This document shows positions 1 to 8,271 of a stretch of DNA of 34,591 nucleotides, piece after piece. This DNA is from Ottowia thiooxydans DSM 14619 (GTDB taxonomy: Bacteria; Pseudomonadota; Gammaproteobacteria; Burkholderiales; Burkholderiaceae_C), in assembly GCF_000422885.1 (NCBI RefSeq), contig NZ_AUGX01000047.1, positions 1-34,591 on the forward strand, written 5' to 3'. Every line of letters starts with the position of its first letter. The stretch's first letter is position 1. The notes under the pieces were generated by a model. The model was given only the letters and a program-made list of their open reading frames with translations, was not told where the DNA came from and did no database searches. The position numbers and the translations under genes are program-made.

Positions 1-2
1 GA

Positions 3-56
3 TCACTGGAAGTGGAGCAAGGTCAAAAGGCCGCGGAGCAGGCCATACGTGAGTAG
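3..56 (+). CDS. Possible C-terminal end of an upstream gene (partial)
   Basis: Frame 3 is open from the window edge to a TAG at 54-56 and reads SLEVEQGQKAAEQAIRE. The composition, rich in Glu, Gln and Ala, is plausible for a protein C-terminus. The hairpin repeat at 57-131 begins exactly at this stop, and the next gene converges from the other side. Only 17 residues are visible, so no family can be named. It may be chance reading. Confidence 0.3.
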   Translation, partial: SLEVEQGQKAAEQAIRE

Positions 57-131
57 CCGCGGAGCTGGCTTTGCCAGGCCGCTGGCTGCGTCCCCTTGGG
101 GGGAAGGCGCGAAGCGACTCAGGGGGGGGCT
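57..131 (-). repeat. Stop-anchored hairpin repeat, copy 1
   Basis: This is a GC-rich interspersed repeat. On the minus strand it starts with AGCCCCCCCCTGAGTCGC directly after the TAG of the DUF3108 gene, and it ends with CTGGCAAAGCCAGCTCCGCGG. It contains the short stem CTGGC-AAA-GCCAG and a C-run/G-run dyad. Related copies lie at 15961-16291 and 33849-33940, in the same orientation relative to the gene they follow. A role as a transcript 3' end is inferred from position only. Confidence 0.75.
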
Positions 132-1385
132 CTATTTGGGGCTTGTGACCGGTATAGGCCGCAGCACCTGTATACCGAATGCCTGCTGCACCACGAAATC
201 GAGCAGATCACCATTGGCTTCGGTGACCTGTATGCGCGCTGGTAAGTACTCCAGCGAGGGGGCAAGCCAGAGCTCCATTCGCGCGTCGGTGGCGTTCGCA
301 GGCTCATGCGTTAGATGAATGGTACGCAGTGGCTTTCCGGCCATGCCTTCAATAGTTTGCTCTTCTTGGTCGATCACAAATGACCATTCAAGTACCGAAG
401 GCGGGTTGGGGACTGCAATCGGCAAGGTGATAGTGCTTCCCGGTGGGTAGCGTTTGGGGTCGCCGGCGATCAGTGCCCCCAATTGCACTAACAGGCTCAG
501 ACGGTCCTGCGTACCTGGGAGCATCTTCCATTCTGAAAGCTCTGGTGCGAAATTCAGGCGATCACCCGGGTGATCGAATGTCATGCTCACGTCACCCTTC
601 GTTCGAAACGAAGCAGCCAATGGAGCCAGCCCTTGGGGCGTGACCAAGCCGTTCGCGAAGCGGCTCTGCTCACCCAGTCTCGCCTGATAAAAAATCCATT
701 GCGACTCGTAGTACGTACCGTCGTGCCGCCAAAGCAGTTTGGAGGGCACATCGACCGGCGTTCCGCCAACCGTTCCCTTGGCGCGGTAGGTGACTTGCGC
801 TGGCTGGGGCAGCAAAGTGGGGGCATCACCCGCGCTCTTGATACTGGCGAGGGCCGTGGCTGCGTCGGCATCCGTCGGCCGAAGCTCCACCGGCGTCGTG
901 CCGGGGAATGGTCCGAATTGCGGCGGCGGCGGCAAAGACAGGATCGATGGCTCCACATCCGATCCTGCGCCGGCTGCCCCCGTCGCGCCTCCGGAGGGCG
1001 GTGTGGCGATGGCCGATTGGGTTGTTTCTTTCCTCTCGGTCGGTTTCTTGGGCTGCACCGCTTTCGAAGTGGCCGCCTCCGTCGGTTTGGGCACAGGGAG
1101 GGGTTTAGGCTCAGCGGGCGTTACCGGCTCGACCGGCTTCTCCACGGGTGGTGACGGCTCTGGCGCTGCAGGCTGTTCAGGGCTCTCTGTTTTCTGCGCC
1201 GGAGCCGCTGGAGCGATCATACGAGTGACGAGCGCGCTGGTACCCAGGCCGGGGCGGCCAACGTTGCCCCAGCGTGGCAAGCCAAGGATCATCAAGGCGT
1301 GAACCGCCAATGCCGCCGCCGTGCAAATCAGGAGGCGGCGTTGCTGGGAGTCGTGAGACAAGGTGCGAATGGTAGCTGCTGGCAA
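132..1385 (-). CDS. DUF3108 domain-containing envelope protein
   Basis: This 417-residue protein has an N-terminal basic stretch (QQRR) followed by one membrane segment at about residues 18-36. A proline/lysine/glutamate-rich linker (about 65-120) resembles a TonB-like periplasm-spanning arm. The C-terminal part, from about 195 with YRAKGTVGGTPVDVPSKLLW, matches my recollection of the DUF3108 beta-rich domain, which is of unknown function and predicted periplasmic. The start is uncertain. The frame opens with TTG at 1385, no ATG lies nearby, and I see no good Shine-Dalgarno there or at the next TTG at 1361. The gene ends directly against a hairpin repeat and lies 84 bp downstream of the phasin gene. 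Family assignment is fairly sure; function is unknown. Confidence 0.8.
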   Translation of the reverse strand: MPAATIRTLSHDSQQRRLLICTAAALAVHALMILGLPRWGNVGRPGLGTSALVTRMIAPAAPAQKTESPEQPAAPEPSPPVEKPVEPVTPAEPKPLPVPKPTEAATSKAVQPKKPTERKETTQSAIATPPSGGATGAAGAGSDVEPSILSLPPPPQFGPFPGTTPVELRPTDADAATALASIKSAGDAPTLLPQPAQVTYRAKGTVGGTPVDVPSKLLWRHDGTYYESQWIFYQARLGEQSRFANGLVTPQGLAPLAASFRTKGDVSMTFDHPGDRLNFAPELSEWKMLPGTQDRLSLLVQLGALIAGDPKRYPPGSTITLPIAVPNPPSVLEWSFVIDQEEQTIEGMAGKPLRTIHLTHEPANATDARMELWLAPSLEYLPARIQVTEANGDLLDFVVQQAFGIQVLRPIPVTSPK

Positions 1386-1469
1386 GGTACGCGTATGAGG
1401 ATCGTGGCCACGGGTGTGGCCAGTGGTTATGGGGCGGTAAGCACGTTCTAACAGGCCTGATCGAGGTCT

Positions 1470-1940
1470 TTAGTCTTGCTTTTTGCCTGGACTCGGCTGT
1501 TTGGCAGCAGGTGCCTTGGCGGTCGGGTTGGCCCGCTCTAGAGCATCGAGACGTTCGGAAAGGCGTTCCAAATCGGCTGCAGTTGGTAAGCCCAGGCGCT
1601 CCAGCGCCCGCGCCACGCGTTGCTCGAAGATACCTTCGAGCTTGTCCCAGCGTTCTGTGGCCACATTGCCGGCACGGTTTGCCAGCGCTTCCATGCGCTG
1701 CGTGGCCTCTGTCATGCGCTCCTGGGCCAAGGCCTGGGTCTTGCGCTGCATGGCAATGCCATCGCTCACCAAGGCTTCGAAAGCTTTGGTCCCCTCAGCT
1801 TGAGCCTTCGCGAAAGCGCCTAAGCCCGCCAACCAGATGTTGTGGCGCGCGGCTTCGCTGGCATCGGTCTCTTGGGTGGTTTCCGCAGGGGATTCCGGCT
1901 TTTCGTTAGAGGGGGGTGAGCTTGATTTTCTCGTGACCAT
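1470..1940 (-). CDS. Phasin family protein (PHA granule-associated)
   Basis: This 156-residue protein is predicted to be largely helical and contains the phasin signature region WLAGLGAFAKAQAEGTKAFE, followed by long amphipathic helices rich in Ala, Glu, Arg and Gln. It ends in a low-complexity Pro/Ala/Lys tail (about 140-156) like the basic tails of PhaF/PhaI-type granule proteins. Phasins coat polyhydroxyalkanoate granules in the cytoplasm and affect their size and segregation. I chose the ATG at 1940 because AGGAG lies 8 bases upstream; an in-frame start at 1967 would add nine residues without such a site. It is transcribed divergently from the sugar operon. No PHA synthase gene is in the window. 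Confidence 0.85.
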   Translation of the reverse strand: MVTRKSSSPPSNEKPESPAETTQETDASEAARHNIWLAGLGAFAKAQAEGTKAFEALVSDGIAMQRKTQALAQERMTEATQRMEALANRAGNVATERWDKLEGIFEQRVARALERLGLPTAADLERLSERLDALERANPTAKAPAAKQPSPGKKQD

Positions 1941-2031
1941 GGGTAGATCTCCTGCGCATCCGCTCAACGCGGAGGCCGTCCGGTAGGGGTTGAAGCGAGT
2001 GACGCGATGGCATTAGCCTTGGATTATGGCG

Positions 2032-2046
2032 CCGGGGCTTCCCCGG
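2032..2046. promoter_or_regulatory. Short GC hairpin between divergent genes
   Basis: CCGGGG-CTT-CCCCGG is a perfect 6 bp stem with a 3-base loop. It lies in the 211 bp region separating the phasin start (1940) from the rfbB start (2152), so it would be in the phasin leader or near either promoter. I could not pick a convincing -35/-10 pair for either gene. Confidence 0.3.
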
Positions 2047-2151
2047 AACATGAAATAATTGCTCGCTTTTACATCACACTGTAGGGCGACAAGCGCTGCG
2101 CATATTACATAGTATCGCAGGGTAGGGCGCGCTGCGTTGAGGCACAAATTT

Positions 2152-3225
2152 ATGATTCTCGTTACCGGCGGTGCTGGGTTCATCGGCGCCAACTTCGTGC
2201 TCGACTGGCTGGCTGGGAGCGATGAGCCCGTAGTCAATCTGGATAAATTGACCTATGCCGGCAACCTGGGCAACCTGGCTGCGGTGCAGGGCAATCCCCG
2301 ACACATCTTCGTGCAAGGCGATATTGGGGACTCCGCGCTGCTGGATCGCTTGCTAAAAGAGCATCGTCCGCGTGCCATTGTCAATTTCGCGGCAGAAAGC
2401 CACGTGGATCGCTCAATTCACGGCGCTGAAGATTTCATATCCACCAATATCGTCGGTACTTTCCGGCTGCTGGAAGTCGCGCGAGCTTTCTTTGGCGGCT
2501 TGAGTGAAGCCGAGAAAGCGGCGTTTCGCTTCCTGCATGTGTCGACCGATGAGGTCTACGGCTCCTTGGCGCCGGATGCCCCTGCATTCACCGAAGATCA
2601 CATTTACGAGCCCAATAGCCCCTATTCAGCCAGTAAAGCCGCCAGTGACCACCTCGTTCGAGCGTGGCACCACACCCACGGCTTACCGGTGCTGACTACT
2701 AATTGTTCCAATAATTACGGCCCGTATCATTTCCCGGAAAAACTGATCCCGCTGATGATCGTCAATGCACTGGCAGGCAAGCCCTTGCCGGTCTACGGTG
2801 ATGGCCAGCAGGTGCGTGACTGGCTTTATGTGAAAGACCACTGCAGCGCCATTCGTCGGGTTCTCGAGGCCGGACGCCTGGGCGAAACCTACAACGTGGG
2901 CGGGTGGAACGAGAAGGCCAACCTCAGCATCGTGCACATCGTCTGTGATCTGCTCGATGAGCTTTCCCCCCGCGCTGACGGGCAAAGCTACCGTACGCAG
3001 ATCACCCATGTGACTGATCGCCTTGGCCACGACCGTCGCTACGCCATTGATGCCCGCAAGATTGAGCGCGAATTGGGCTGGAAACCGGCAGAAACCTTTG
3101 AGACGGGCATTCGCAAGACCGTGCAATGGTATTTAACCAATCCAGAGTGGGTGCAGAGCGTGCAAAGCGGTGGCTATCGCGAATGGGTGGCGACGCAGTA
3201 TGGCGCTGGAGGGCCTGGCGCTTGA
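2152..3225 (+). CDS. rfbB: dTDP-glucose 4,6-dehydratase
   Basis: RmlB/RfbB converts dTDP-D-glucose to dTDP-4-keto-6-deoxy-D-glucose using bound NAD. The protein is an extended short-chain dehydrogenase of 357 residues, normal for the family. It opens with [15 protein letters not shown] (the GxxGxxG dinucleotide-binding loop), has [10 protein letters not shown] around the active-site Thr-Asp-Glu, and has the catalytic YxxxK in [14 protein letters not shown]. The ATG at 2152 is preferred to an in-frame TTG at 2137 because it starts exactly at the conserved beta strand and GAGG precedes it. It is the first gene of the long plus-strand operon and overlaps the next gene by four bases. Its product feeds both the rhamnose branch and the amino-sugar branch encoded downstream. 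Confidence 0.96.
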   Translation: MILVTGGAGFIGANFVLDWLAGSDEPVVNLDKLTYAGNLGNLAAVQGNPRHIFVQGDIGDSALLDRLLKEHRPRAIVNFAAESHVDRSIHGAEDFISTNIVGTFRLLEVARAFFGGLSEAEKAAFRFLHVSTDEVYGSLAPDAPAFTEDHIYEPNSPYSASKAASDHLVRAWHHTHGLPVLTTNCSNNYGPYHFPEKLIPLMIVNALAGKPLPVYGDGQQVRDWLYVKDHCSAIRRVLEAGRLGETYNVGGWNEKANLSIVHIVCDLLDELSPRADGQSYRTQITHVTDRLGHDRRYAIDARKIERELGWKPAETFETGIRKTVQWYLTNPEWVQSVQSGGYREWVATQYGAGGPGA

Positions 3226-4121
3226 ATTCGAACATTCTGCTCTTGGGCAAGAACGGTCAGGTCGGCTGGGAGCTGCAGCGCGCGCTCGCACCGTTGGGGC
3301 CAGTGACCGCTCTGGATCGCCGGGGGGCGGATGGCCTCTGTGGTGATTTGGCAGATCTGGAGGGCCTGGCGGCCACCGTGCGCACTTTGAAGCCGCGACT
3401 GATCGTGAACGCCGCTGCCCACACCGCCGTGGACAAGGCTGAAAGTGAGCCTGAGCTGGCTCAGCGCCTGAACGCTGAGGCGCCCGCCGTATTGGCCCGT
3501 GAGGCAGCAGCGCTGGGCGCGACTCTGGTGCACTACAGCACGGATTACGTGTTCAATGGAAGCGGCAGCGTGCCTTGGCTTGAGCAAGATCCCACGGGCC
3601 CCTTGAGCGTCTATGGGCGGGGCAAGCTGGCTGGAGAGCAAGCCATTCGCGAAAGCGGCTGCGCGCACCTTATCTTTCGCACTAGTTGGGTGTATGCCGC
3701 GCGTGGAGGCAATTTCGCCAAGACCATGTTGCGTCTGGGTGCCGAGAGGGCGCGTTTGACCGTGATCGACGATCAATGGGGTGCTCCTACCGGCGCCGAT
3801 TTGATCGCTGATGTAACAGCTCACGCCATTCGCCATTTACAGGCGCGGCCAGCAGATGCGGGGACCTACCACCTGGCTGCCAGTGGCTTTACCACCTGGT
3901 ATTCGTATGCCAGGCATGTGCTGGATTCAGCCCGGAGCATCTCTCCGGCCATGGAGCTGGCGGTGAAGGAAATCGCGCCGGTCGCTACTGAAGCCTTTCC
4001 TCTGCCAGCGCCACGCCCGCGCAATTCACGGTTGGACACGCAGCGCCTGCGATCTACGTTCGGACTGGTGCTGCCTCCCTGGCAGCAGGGCGTTGAGCGT
4101 ATGCTGGCAGAAATCCTTTGA
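3222..4121 (+). CDS. rfbD: dTDP-4-dehydrorhamnose reductase
   Basis: RmlD/RfbD carries out the last step of dTDP-L-rhamnose synthesis, an NAD(P)H-dependent reduction of the 4-keto group. Visible features are the nucleotide-binding loop in [14 protein letters not shown], the strand [13 protein letters not shown] and the catalytic YxxxK in [11 protein letters not shown] place the start at TTG 3222, which overlaps the rfbB stop (TTGA) and follows GGAGG by about nine bases. This gives 299 residues, the usual length. A longer in-frame opening at 3126 lies inside rfbB and lacks family similarity. The overlap suggests translational coupling with rfbB. Confidence 0.95.
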   Translation: MNSNILLLGKNGQVGWELQRALAPLGPVTALDRRGADGLCGDLADLEGLAATVRTLKPRLIVNAAAHTAVDKAESEPELAQRLNAEAPAVLAREAAALGATLVHYSTDYVFNGSGSVPWLEQDPTGPLSVYGRGKLAGEQAIRESGCAHLIFRTSWVYAARGGNFAKTMLRLGAERARLTVIDDQWGAPTGADLIADVTAHAIRHLQARPADAGTYHLAASGFTTWYSYARHVLDSARSISPAMELAVKEIAPVATEAFPLPAPRPRNSRLDTQRLRSTFGLVLPPWQQGVERMLAEIL

Positions 4122-4137
4122 ACAAGAAAAAAACCAC

Positions 4138-5037
4138 ATGACACAACGCAAAGGCATCATCCTCGCGGGCGGCTCCGGCACCCGCTTGCACCCGGCTACC
4201 CTGGCCATCAGCAAGCAGCTGCTGCCGGTGTATGACAAGCCCATGATCTACTACCCGCTGGCTACGCTCATGCTGGCAGGTATTCGTGACATCCTGATCA
4301 TCAGCACGCCGCAGGACACGCCGCGCTTTCAGCAACTGCTGGGAGATGGTGCGCAGTGGGGCATGAATCTCCAATACGCCGTGCAGCCCAGCCCTGATGG
4401 CTTGGCGCAGGCTTTCATCATCGGCGACAAATTCGTTGGCAACGCGCCGAGTGCACTGGTTCTTGGCGACAATATTTTCTACGGCCACGATTTCGAGACC
4501 TTGCTGGCAAATGCCGATGCGCAACCTGAGGGCGCCACGGTCTTCGCCTATCACGTACATGATCCTGAGCGCTACGGTGTGGTGGCCTTCGATGCGCAGG
4601 GTAAGGCCGTTTCGATCGAGGAAAAGCCGGAACAACCGAAATCCAACTACGCGGTCACCGGCCTGTATTTCTACGATAACCAGGTGGTCGACATCGCCAA
4701 GGCTGTCAAACCAAGCGCGCGTGGCGAGTTGGAAATCACTGCTGTCAATGATGCCTACTTGCAACGGGGCCAACTGAGTGTGCAGATCATGCAGCGCGGT
4801 TACGCCTGGCTAGATACCGGCACGCATGAGAGCCTGCTTGAGGCTGGCCAGTTCATCGCTACTCTGGAAAATCGCCAGGGCCTGAAGATCGCCAGCCCCG
4901 AGGAAATTTCCTGGCGCAAGGGCTTCATCGATGCAGCGCAGCTGGAGCGTTTGGCGAAACCCTTGGCCAAGAGTGGCTACGGGCAGTACTTGATGCAACT
5001 GCTCAAGGAGTCCGCACCGGTAGGCGGGCGGGCTTGA
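4138..5037 (+). CDS. rfbA: Glucose-1-phosphate thymidylyltransferase
   Basis: RmlA/RfbA makes dTDP-glucose from glucose-1-phosphate and dTTP and is the feedback-controlled entry enzyme of the pathway. The 299-residue length is typical. The nucleotidyltransferase signature [16 protein letters not shown] and the substrate loop [16 protein letters not shown] are intact, as are [12 protein letters not shown] and [20 protein letters not shown]. The start is ATG 4138, 16 bases after the rfbD stop, with only an A-rich AAGAA upstream. The stop overlaps the start of the following aminotransferase gene. The order B-D-A is common, but rfbC does not follow directly; it lies 5.7 kb downstream. Confidence 0.96.
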   Translation: MTQRKGIILAGGSGTRLHPATLAISKQLLPVYDKPMIYYPLATLMLAGIRDILIISTPQDTPRFQQLLGDGAQWGMNLQYAVQPSPDGLAQAFIIGDKFVGNAPSALVLGDNIFYGHDFETLLANADAQPEGATVFAYHVHDPERYGVVAFDAQGKAVSIEEKPEQPKSNYAVTGLYFYDNQVVDIAKAVKPSARGELEITAVNDAYLQRGQLSVQIMQRGYAWLDTGTHESLLEAGQFIATLENRQGLKIASPEEISWRKGFIDAAQLERLAKPLAKSGYGQYLMQLLKESAPVGGRA

Positions 5038-6161
5038 TGTCCGTTGTGCCGGCCGTGATGGAAGTTCCCTTGTTTTGTGCGGCTTCTGCGGCGCAAGGCC
5101 TGGACCTGCCTGCGGTGCTGCGCGAGGTCGTGGAGAGCCAGCGCTACATACTCGGCCGGCATGTTCAGGTCTTCGAGGAAGCGTTTGCAGCTTATGTAGG
5201 TGTGCCCCATTCCATTGGGGTGGCCAACGGGACAGATGCCCTGGAGATCGCTTTGCGCGCCCTGGGAATGGGCCCTGGCCGGCGCGTGCTCACTGTGGCC
5301 AATGCGGGGTTCTACGCCAGCACGGCCATCCGCACCGTGGGCGCAGAACCGGTGTATGCGGAGATCGACACCTCCACACTGAATTTGTCGGCGGAGGCAC
5401 TCTCAGAGGCGCTGGCTGATCAACGGCTGGACGCTGTGGTGGTCACTCATCTTTATGGTCGGCTCGCGAACATGCCGGCCATAGCGCCCCTGTGCCGGGC
5501 AGCGGGTGTGCCCTTGATCGAAGACTGCGCGCAGGCGCATGGCGCTCGGCAGGCCGGGCGCCTGGCAGGCGCTTGGGGCGATGTCGGTTGCTTCAGCTTT
5601 TATCCCACCAAGAATCTGGGTGCGCTTGGAGACGGCGGCGCGTTGGTTACCGCCGATAAGGCGCTGGCTGAGCGCATGCGCGCGCTGCGTCAGTACGGTT
5701 GGGGCGCCAAGTACGAAGTCGCGCATGAAGGCGGGCGCAATAGCCGGCTGGACGAATTGCAGGCCGCTGTATTGGCGGCCAAACTCCCGCTGCTCGATGC
5801 CGCCAATGCGCGTCGGCGAGCCATTGCAGCCCGTTATGGCGCGGCCTTTTCACATCTGCCGCTGCAGGCGCCTCTGGCGGACGGCGAAGATGATGTGGCG
5901 CATCTTTATGTGGTGCGCAGCGCACGTCGAGATGCTCTGCGCGCGCATCTCGCGTCCCAAGGCATTGCCAGTGATGTGCACTACCCCGTGCCCGATCATC
6001 GCCAGCCCCTGCTGGGCACCACGCTGGCTTCACTACACCTGCCGGCCACGGAGGCCGCATGCGCACAGATACTCACCCTGCCATGTTTTGTGGGCATGAC
6101 GGATCAGCAGGTGGGGCACGTCATTGCAGCTGTCGTCAGTTTCCATGATGGCGTTGCATGA
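5037..6161 (+). CDS. DegT/DnrJ/EryC1-type sugar aminotransferase (PLP)
   Basis: This 374-residue protein belongs to the DegT/DnrJ/EryC1/StrS aminotransferases, which add an amino group from glutamate to a keto-sugar nucleotide. The PLP lysine lies in SFYPTKNLGALGDGGA, and VPLIEDCAQAHGA carries the Asp that contacts the pyridine nitrogen. GVANGTDALEIALRALG forms the phosphate-binding region. Together with the 3,4-ketoisomerase domain encoded at 7132, the best reading is an FdtB/QdtB-like enzyme that aminates C3 of a dTDP-3-keto-6-deoxyhexose. The ATG at 5037 overlaps the rfbA stop (TGATG), so coupling is likely. Which sugar epimer is made cannot be read from this protein. Confidence 0.9.
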   Translation: MSVVPAVMEVPLFCAASAAQGLDLPAVLREVVESQRYILGRHVQVFEEAFAAYVGVPHSIGVANGTDALEIALRALGMGPGRRVLTVANAGFYASTAIRTVGAEPVYAEIDTSTLNLSAEALSEALADQRLDAVVVTHLYGRLANMPAIAPLCRAAGVPLIEDCAQAHGARQAGRLAGAWGDVGCFSFYPTKNLGALGDGGALVTADKALAERMRALRQYGWGAKYEVAHEGGRNSRLDELQAAVLAAKLPLLDAANARRRAIAARYGAAFSHLPLQAPLADGEDDVAHLYVVRSARRDALRAHLASQGIASDVHYPVPDHRQPLLGTTLASLHLPATEAACAQILTLPCFVGMTDQQVGHVIAAVVSFHDGVA

Positions 6162-7135
6162 ACAACATGAGCGTGCGTGACCTGAGCCTGATCATCCCCG
6201 TCTACAAGAACGAGGCCTCGCTGCCCGATCTGTTGGCGGCGCTGCGCATGCTCAATGAAAGCCTGAACGGTCGCCTGGAAGTGGTGTTTGTGATCGATGG
6301 CAGTCCGGATCGCTGTTATGAACTGCTGCGCGAGCAGTTGCCCGCCTGCCCGTTTAGCGCAAAGCTGGTGTTGCTGTCGCGAAATTTCGGTGCTTTCTCG
6401 GCGGTGCGCATGGGGCTGGCGCATGCGAGCGGTTCATTGTTTGCTGTGATGGCCGCTGATCTGCAGGAACCTCCCGAGCTGGTTTCGCGAATGTTTGAGG
6501 TATTGGCATCTGGCGAGAAAGATGTGGTGGTCGGTGTGCGTACAGCACGCGGCGACCCCCTGCTGCAGCGCTGGCAGGCGCAGCTTTTCTGGGGAGCGTA
6601 CCGGCGCTGGGTTGTGCCAGAAATGCCTCCTGGTGGCGTGGATATCTTCGCCTGCAACCGCGCGTTCCGTGATGCGCTGCTGGGGTTGGAGGAAAGCCGC
6701 AGTTCACTGATCGCACAGATTTTCTGGCTGGGTTTTCGCCGCCAGGAAATCCCTTACGAGCGGCAGACGCGCCAGCACGGCAGTTCAGCCTGGACCTGGC
6801 GCAAGAAGGTCGCCTACCTGGCAGACAGCGTCTTTTCATTCACGGATCTGCCCATTCGCTGGCTGCTCCTGACCGGTACGCTGGGGGTGCTGGCTGCGCT
6901 GGCACTGGGTGTCACCGCGGTGGCTGGAAGGCTGCTCGGGCTGATCGCAGTGCCAGGCTACGCCATGACCTTGGTGGCCATTCTTTTCTTTGGCGCCCTG
7001 AATCTGCTCAGCCTGGGCATCGTGGGCGCCTATGCTTGGCGGGCCTACGAAAACACCAAGCAACGCCCGCAGGCGGTGGCGCTGTCCGTGCAGCATTTTC
7101 AAACTTCGGCCCCAAGCGGCGCTTCCCTGCCATGA
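6158..7135 (+). CDS. GtrB-like polyprenyl-phosphate glycosyltransferase (GT2)
   Basis: The 325-residue protein has an N-terminal GT-A domain of family GT2 (LSLIIPVYKNEASLPDLL; FVIDGSPD; metal-binding region AADLQEPPEL near residue 101). Two hydrophobic segments follow at about 234-256 and 266-294, then the conserved tail RAYENTKQRPQ. This is the layout of GtrB/DPM1-type enzymes, which move a sugar from a nucleotide to undecaprenyl phosphate on the cytoplasmic face. The start overlaps the previous stop by four bases (ATGA). A GtrA-like gene and a GT-C-like membrane gene lie just downstream, completing a gtr-like trio. The donor sugar is inferred to be the amino sugar made by the flanking genes, but rhamnose or glucose cannot be excluded. 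Confidence 0.88.
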   Translation: MNNMSVRDLSLIIPVYKNEASLPDLLAALRMLNESLNGRLEVVFVIDGSPDRCYELLREQLPACPFSAKLVLLSRNFGAFSAVRMGLAHASGSLFAVMAADLQEPPELVSRMFEVLASGEKDVVVGVRTARGDPLLQRWQAQLFWGAYRRWVVPEMPPGGVDIFACNRAFRDALLGLEESRSSLIAQIFWLGFRRQEIPYERQTRQHGSSAWTWRKKVAYLADSVFSFTDLPIRWLLLTGTLGVLAALALGVTAVAGRLLGLIAVPGYAMTLVAILFFGALNLLSLGIVGAYAWRAYENTKQRPQAVALSVQHFQTSAPSGASLP

Positions 7136-7881
7136 CAGACGCCACTATTCACTCTTCAGCCGTCGTCCTGACCGATGCCATTGGCGTCAACGTGCAAGTG
7201 GGCGCACTCGCCTGTGTCGCGGCGGGCGCTGTGCTCGGCAATGGCGCGCACGTGGGGGAGGGCGCCGTGGTGTCCCCTGGTGTGCGCATTGGCGATCATG
7301 CGCGAGTGGAGCCGGGCGCCGTGGTCACGCACGATGTACCGGCCAATGCCGTCGTGCGAGGGCATCCCGCCATTATTGTGGGTTACGTAGACGCGCCCGC
7401 GCGGGCATCTGAAGCGCGTTTGGGCACTGTGACCAAAGCCGCGCCAGGTGTCAGCGCCAGCGAGGTGCGCGGGGTGCAGTTGCACCATCTGCGTGAAGTT
7501 CAGGATATGAGGGGTTATCTTTGCGCGGCAGAGTTCGACAGCAATTTGCCCTTTGTGCCGCGCCGTTGCTTCTGGGTGTACGCCGTACCCAATCAGCAGA
7601 TTCGCGGCGAACATGCCCATAGGCGTTGCGCACAGTATCTGGTTGCGGTGACCGGTAGCCTTCGCGTGGTCGCTGATGACGGCGAGCGGAGAGAGGAGTT
7701 TTCACTCGATCGGCCGAGCCTGGGGCTCTATCTACCGCCCATGACCTGGGGTATTCAATATGGGTATTCAGAAGATGCCGTGTTGATGGTGCTGGCTTCC
7801 GATCCCTACGAACCCCAGGACTACATCCGTGACTATTCCGAGTTCCGGCGTCTGGCGCAGAGCGCTGCACCCCAAAGCTAG
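7132..7881 (+). CDS. Hexapeptide-repeat / dTDP-sugar 3,4-ketoisomerase fusion (WxcM/FdtD-like)
   Basis: The 249-residue protein has two parts. Residues about 5-85 form a short left-handed beta-helix of hexapeptide repeats (VQVGALACVAAGAVLGNGAH) ending in NAVVRGHPAIIVGYV. Residues about 115-245 form a cupin of the FdtA/QdtA/WxcM type, with RCFWVYAVPNQQIRGEHAHR containing the catalytic His-x-His, then GLYLPPMTWGIQY and LASDPYEPQDYIRDYSEF. The cupin should isomerise dTDP-4-keto-6-deoxyglucose to the 3-keto sugar. DMRGYL has Arg-Gly where I recall FdtA (galacto product) differing from QdtA; this is tentative. The helix is much shorter than in bifunctional FdtD/WxcM enzymes as I remember them, so acyltransfer activity is doubtful. 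Start ATG 7132 overlaps the previous stop. Confidence 0.88.
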   Translation: MTDATIHSSAVVLTDAIGVNVQVGALACVAAGAVLGNGAHVGEGAVVSPGVRIGDHARVEPGAVVTHDVPANAVVRGHPAIIVGYVDAPARASEARLGTVTKAAPGVSASEVRGVQLHHLREVQDMRGYLCAAEFDSNLPFVPRRCFWVYAVPNQQIRGEHAHRRCAQYLVAVTGSLRVVADDGERREEFSLDRPSLGLYLPPMTWGIQYGYSEDAVLMVLASDPYEPQDYIRDYSEFRRLAQSAAPQS

Positions 7882-7890
7882 AGTTTGCGC

Positions 7891-8271
7891 GTGAGTCTGC
7901 TTGCTACCTTGCCGCGCTATCTGGTGGCCGGCGCCGTCAACACGGCGATCGGCTACCTGCTGTACCTTGCACTTTTGCAGGTCACCAGCTATCGCATGGC
8001 GTATGTGCTGTCCTTTGTGGCCGGGATCGGTTTGTCGTATCTGCTGATGCGATTTGCGGTGTTTCGCTCGGCTGGCAGGCGTTTTTCTCCGATCTGGGTG
8101 GCGGCCAGCCATCTGATGCAGTTGGCCTTGGGCTTGGTTGTCGTGGAATTTTGGGTGAACGTGCTCCAATGGCCCACCGCCTTGGCAGCGCTGGCCGCAG
8201 TGGTGGTCTGCGTACCGCTCATGTACCTGGTGCAGCGTTGGATTTTCTCCAGTGGAGGCACGGCGCGATGA
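7891..8271 (+). CDS. GtrA family membrane protein (lipid-linked sugar flippase-like)
   Basis: This 126-residue, four-helix membrane protein belongs to the GtrA family. Diagnostic stretches are RYLVAGAVNTAIGYLLY at the N-terminus, a central GIGLSYLLMRFAVFRS and a C-terminal PLMYLVQRWIF. GtrA proteins are thought to flip undecaprenyl-phosphate-linked sugars across the inner membrane. I favour GTG 7891, seven bases after AGAG; an in-frame TTG at 7885 adds two residues. The stop overlaps the next start (ATGATGA), which favours coupled synthesis with the GT-C-like protein. Family is sure; the exact cargo is inferred. Confidence 0.9.
   Translation: MSLLATLPRYLVAGAVNTAIGYLLYLALLQVTSYRMAYVLSFVAGIGLSYLLMRFAVFRSAGRRFSPIWVAASHLMQLALGLVVVEFWVNVLQWPTALAALAAVVVCVPLMYLVQRWIFSSGGTAR

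Noticed and set aside
2040-2151. Possible promoters for the phasin and the sugar operon (TTGCTC, TAGTAT and similar hexamers).
   Set aside because: No pair had both good hexamers and a 16-18 bp spacing, so I list none.
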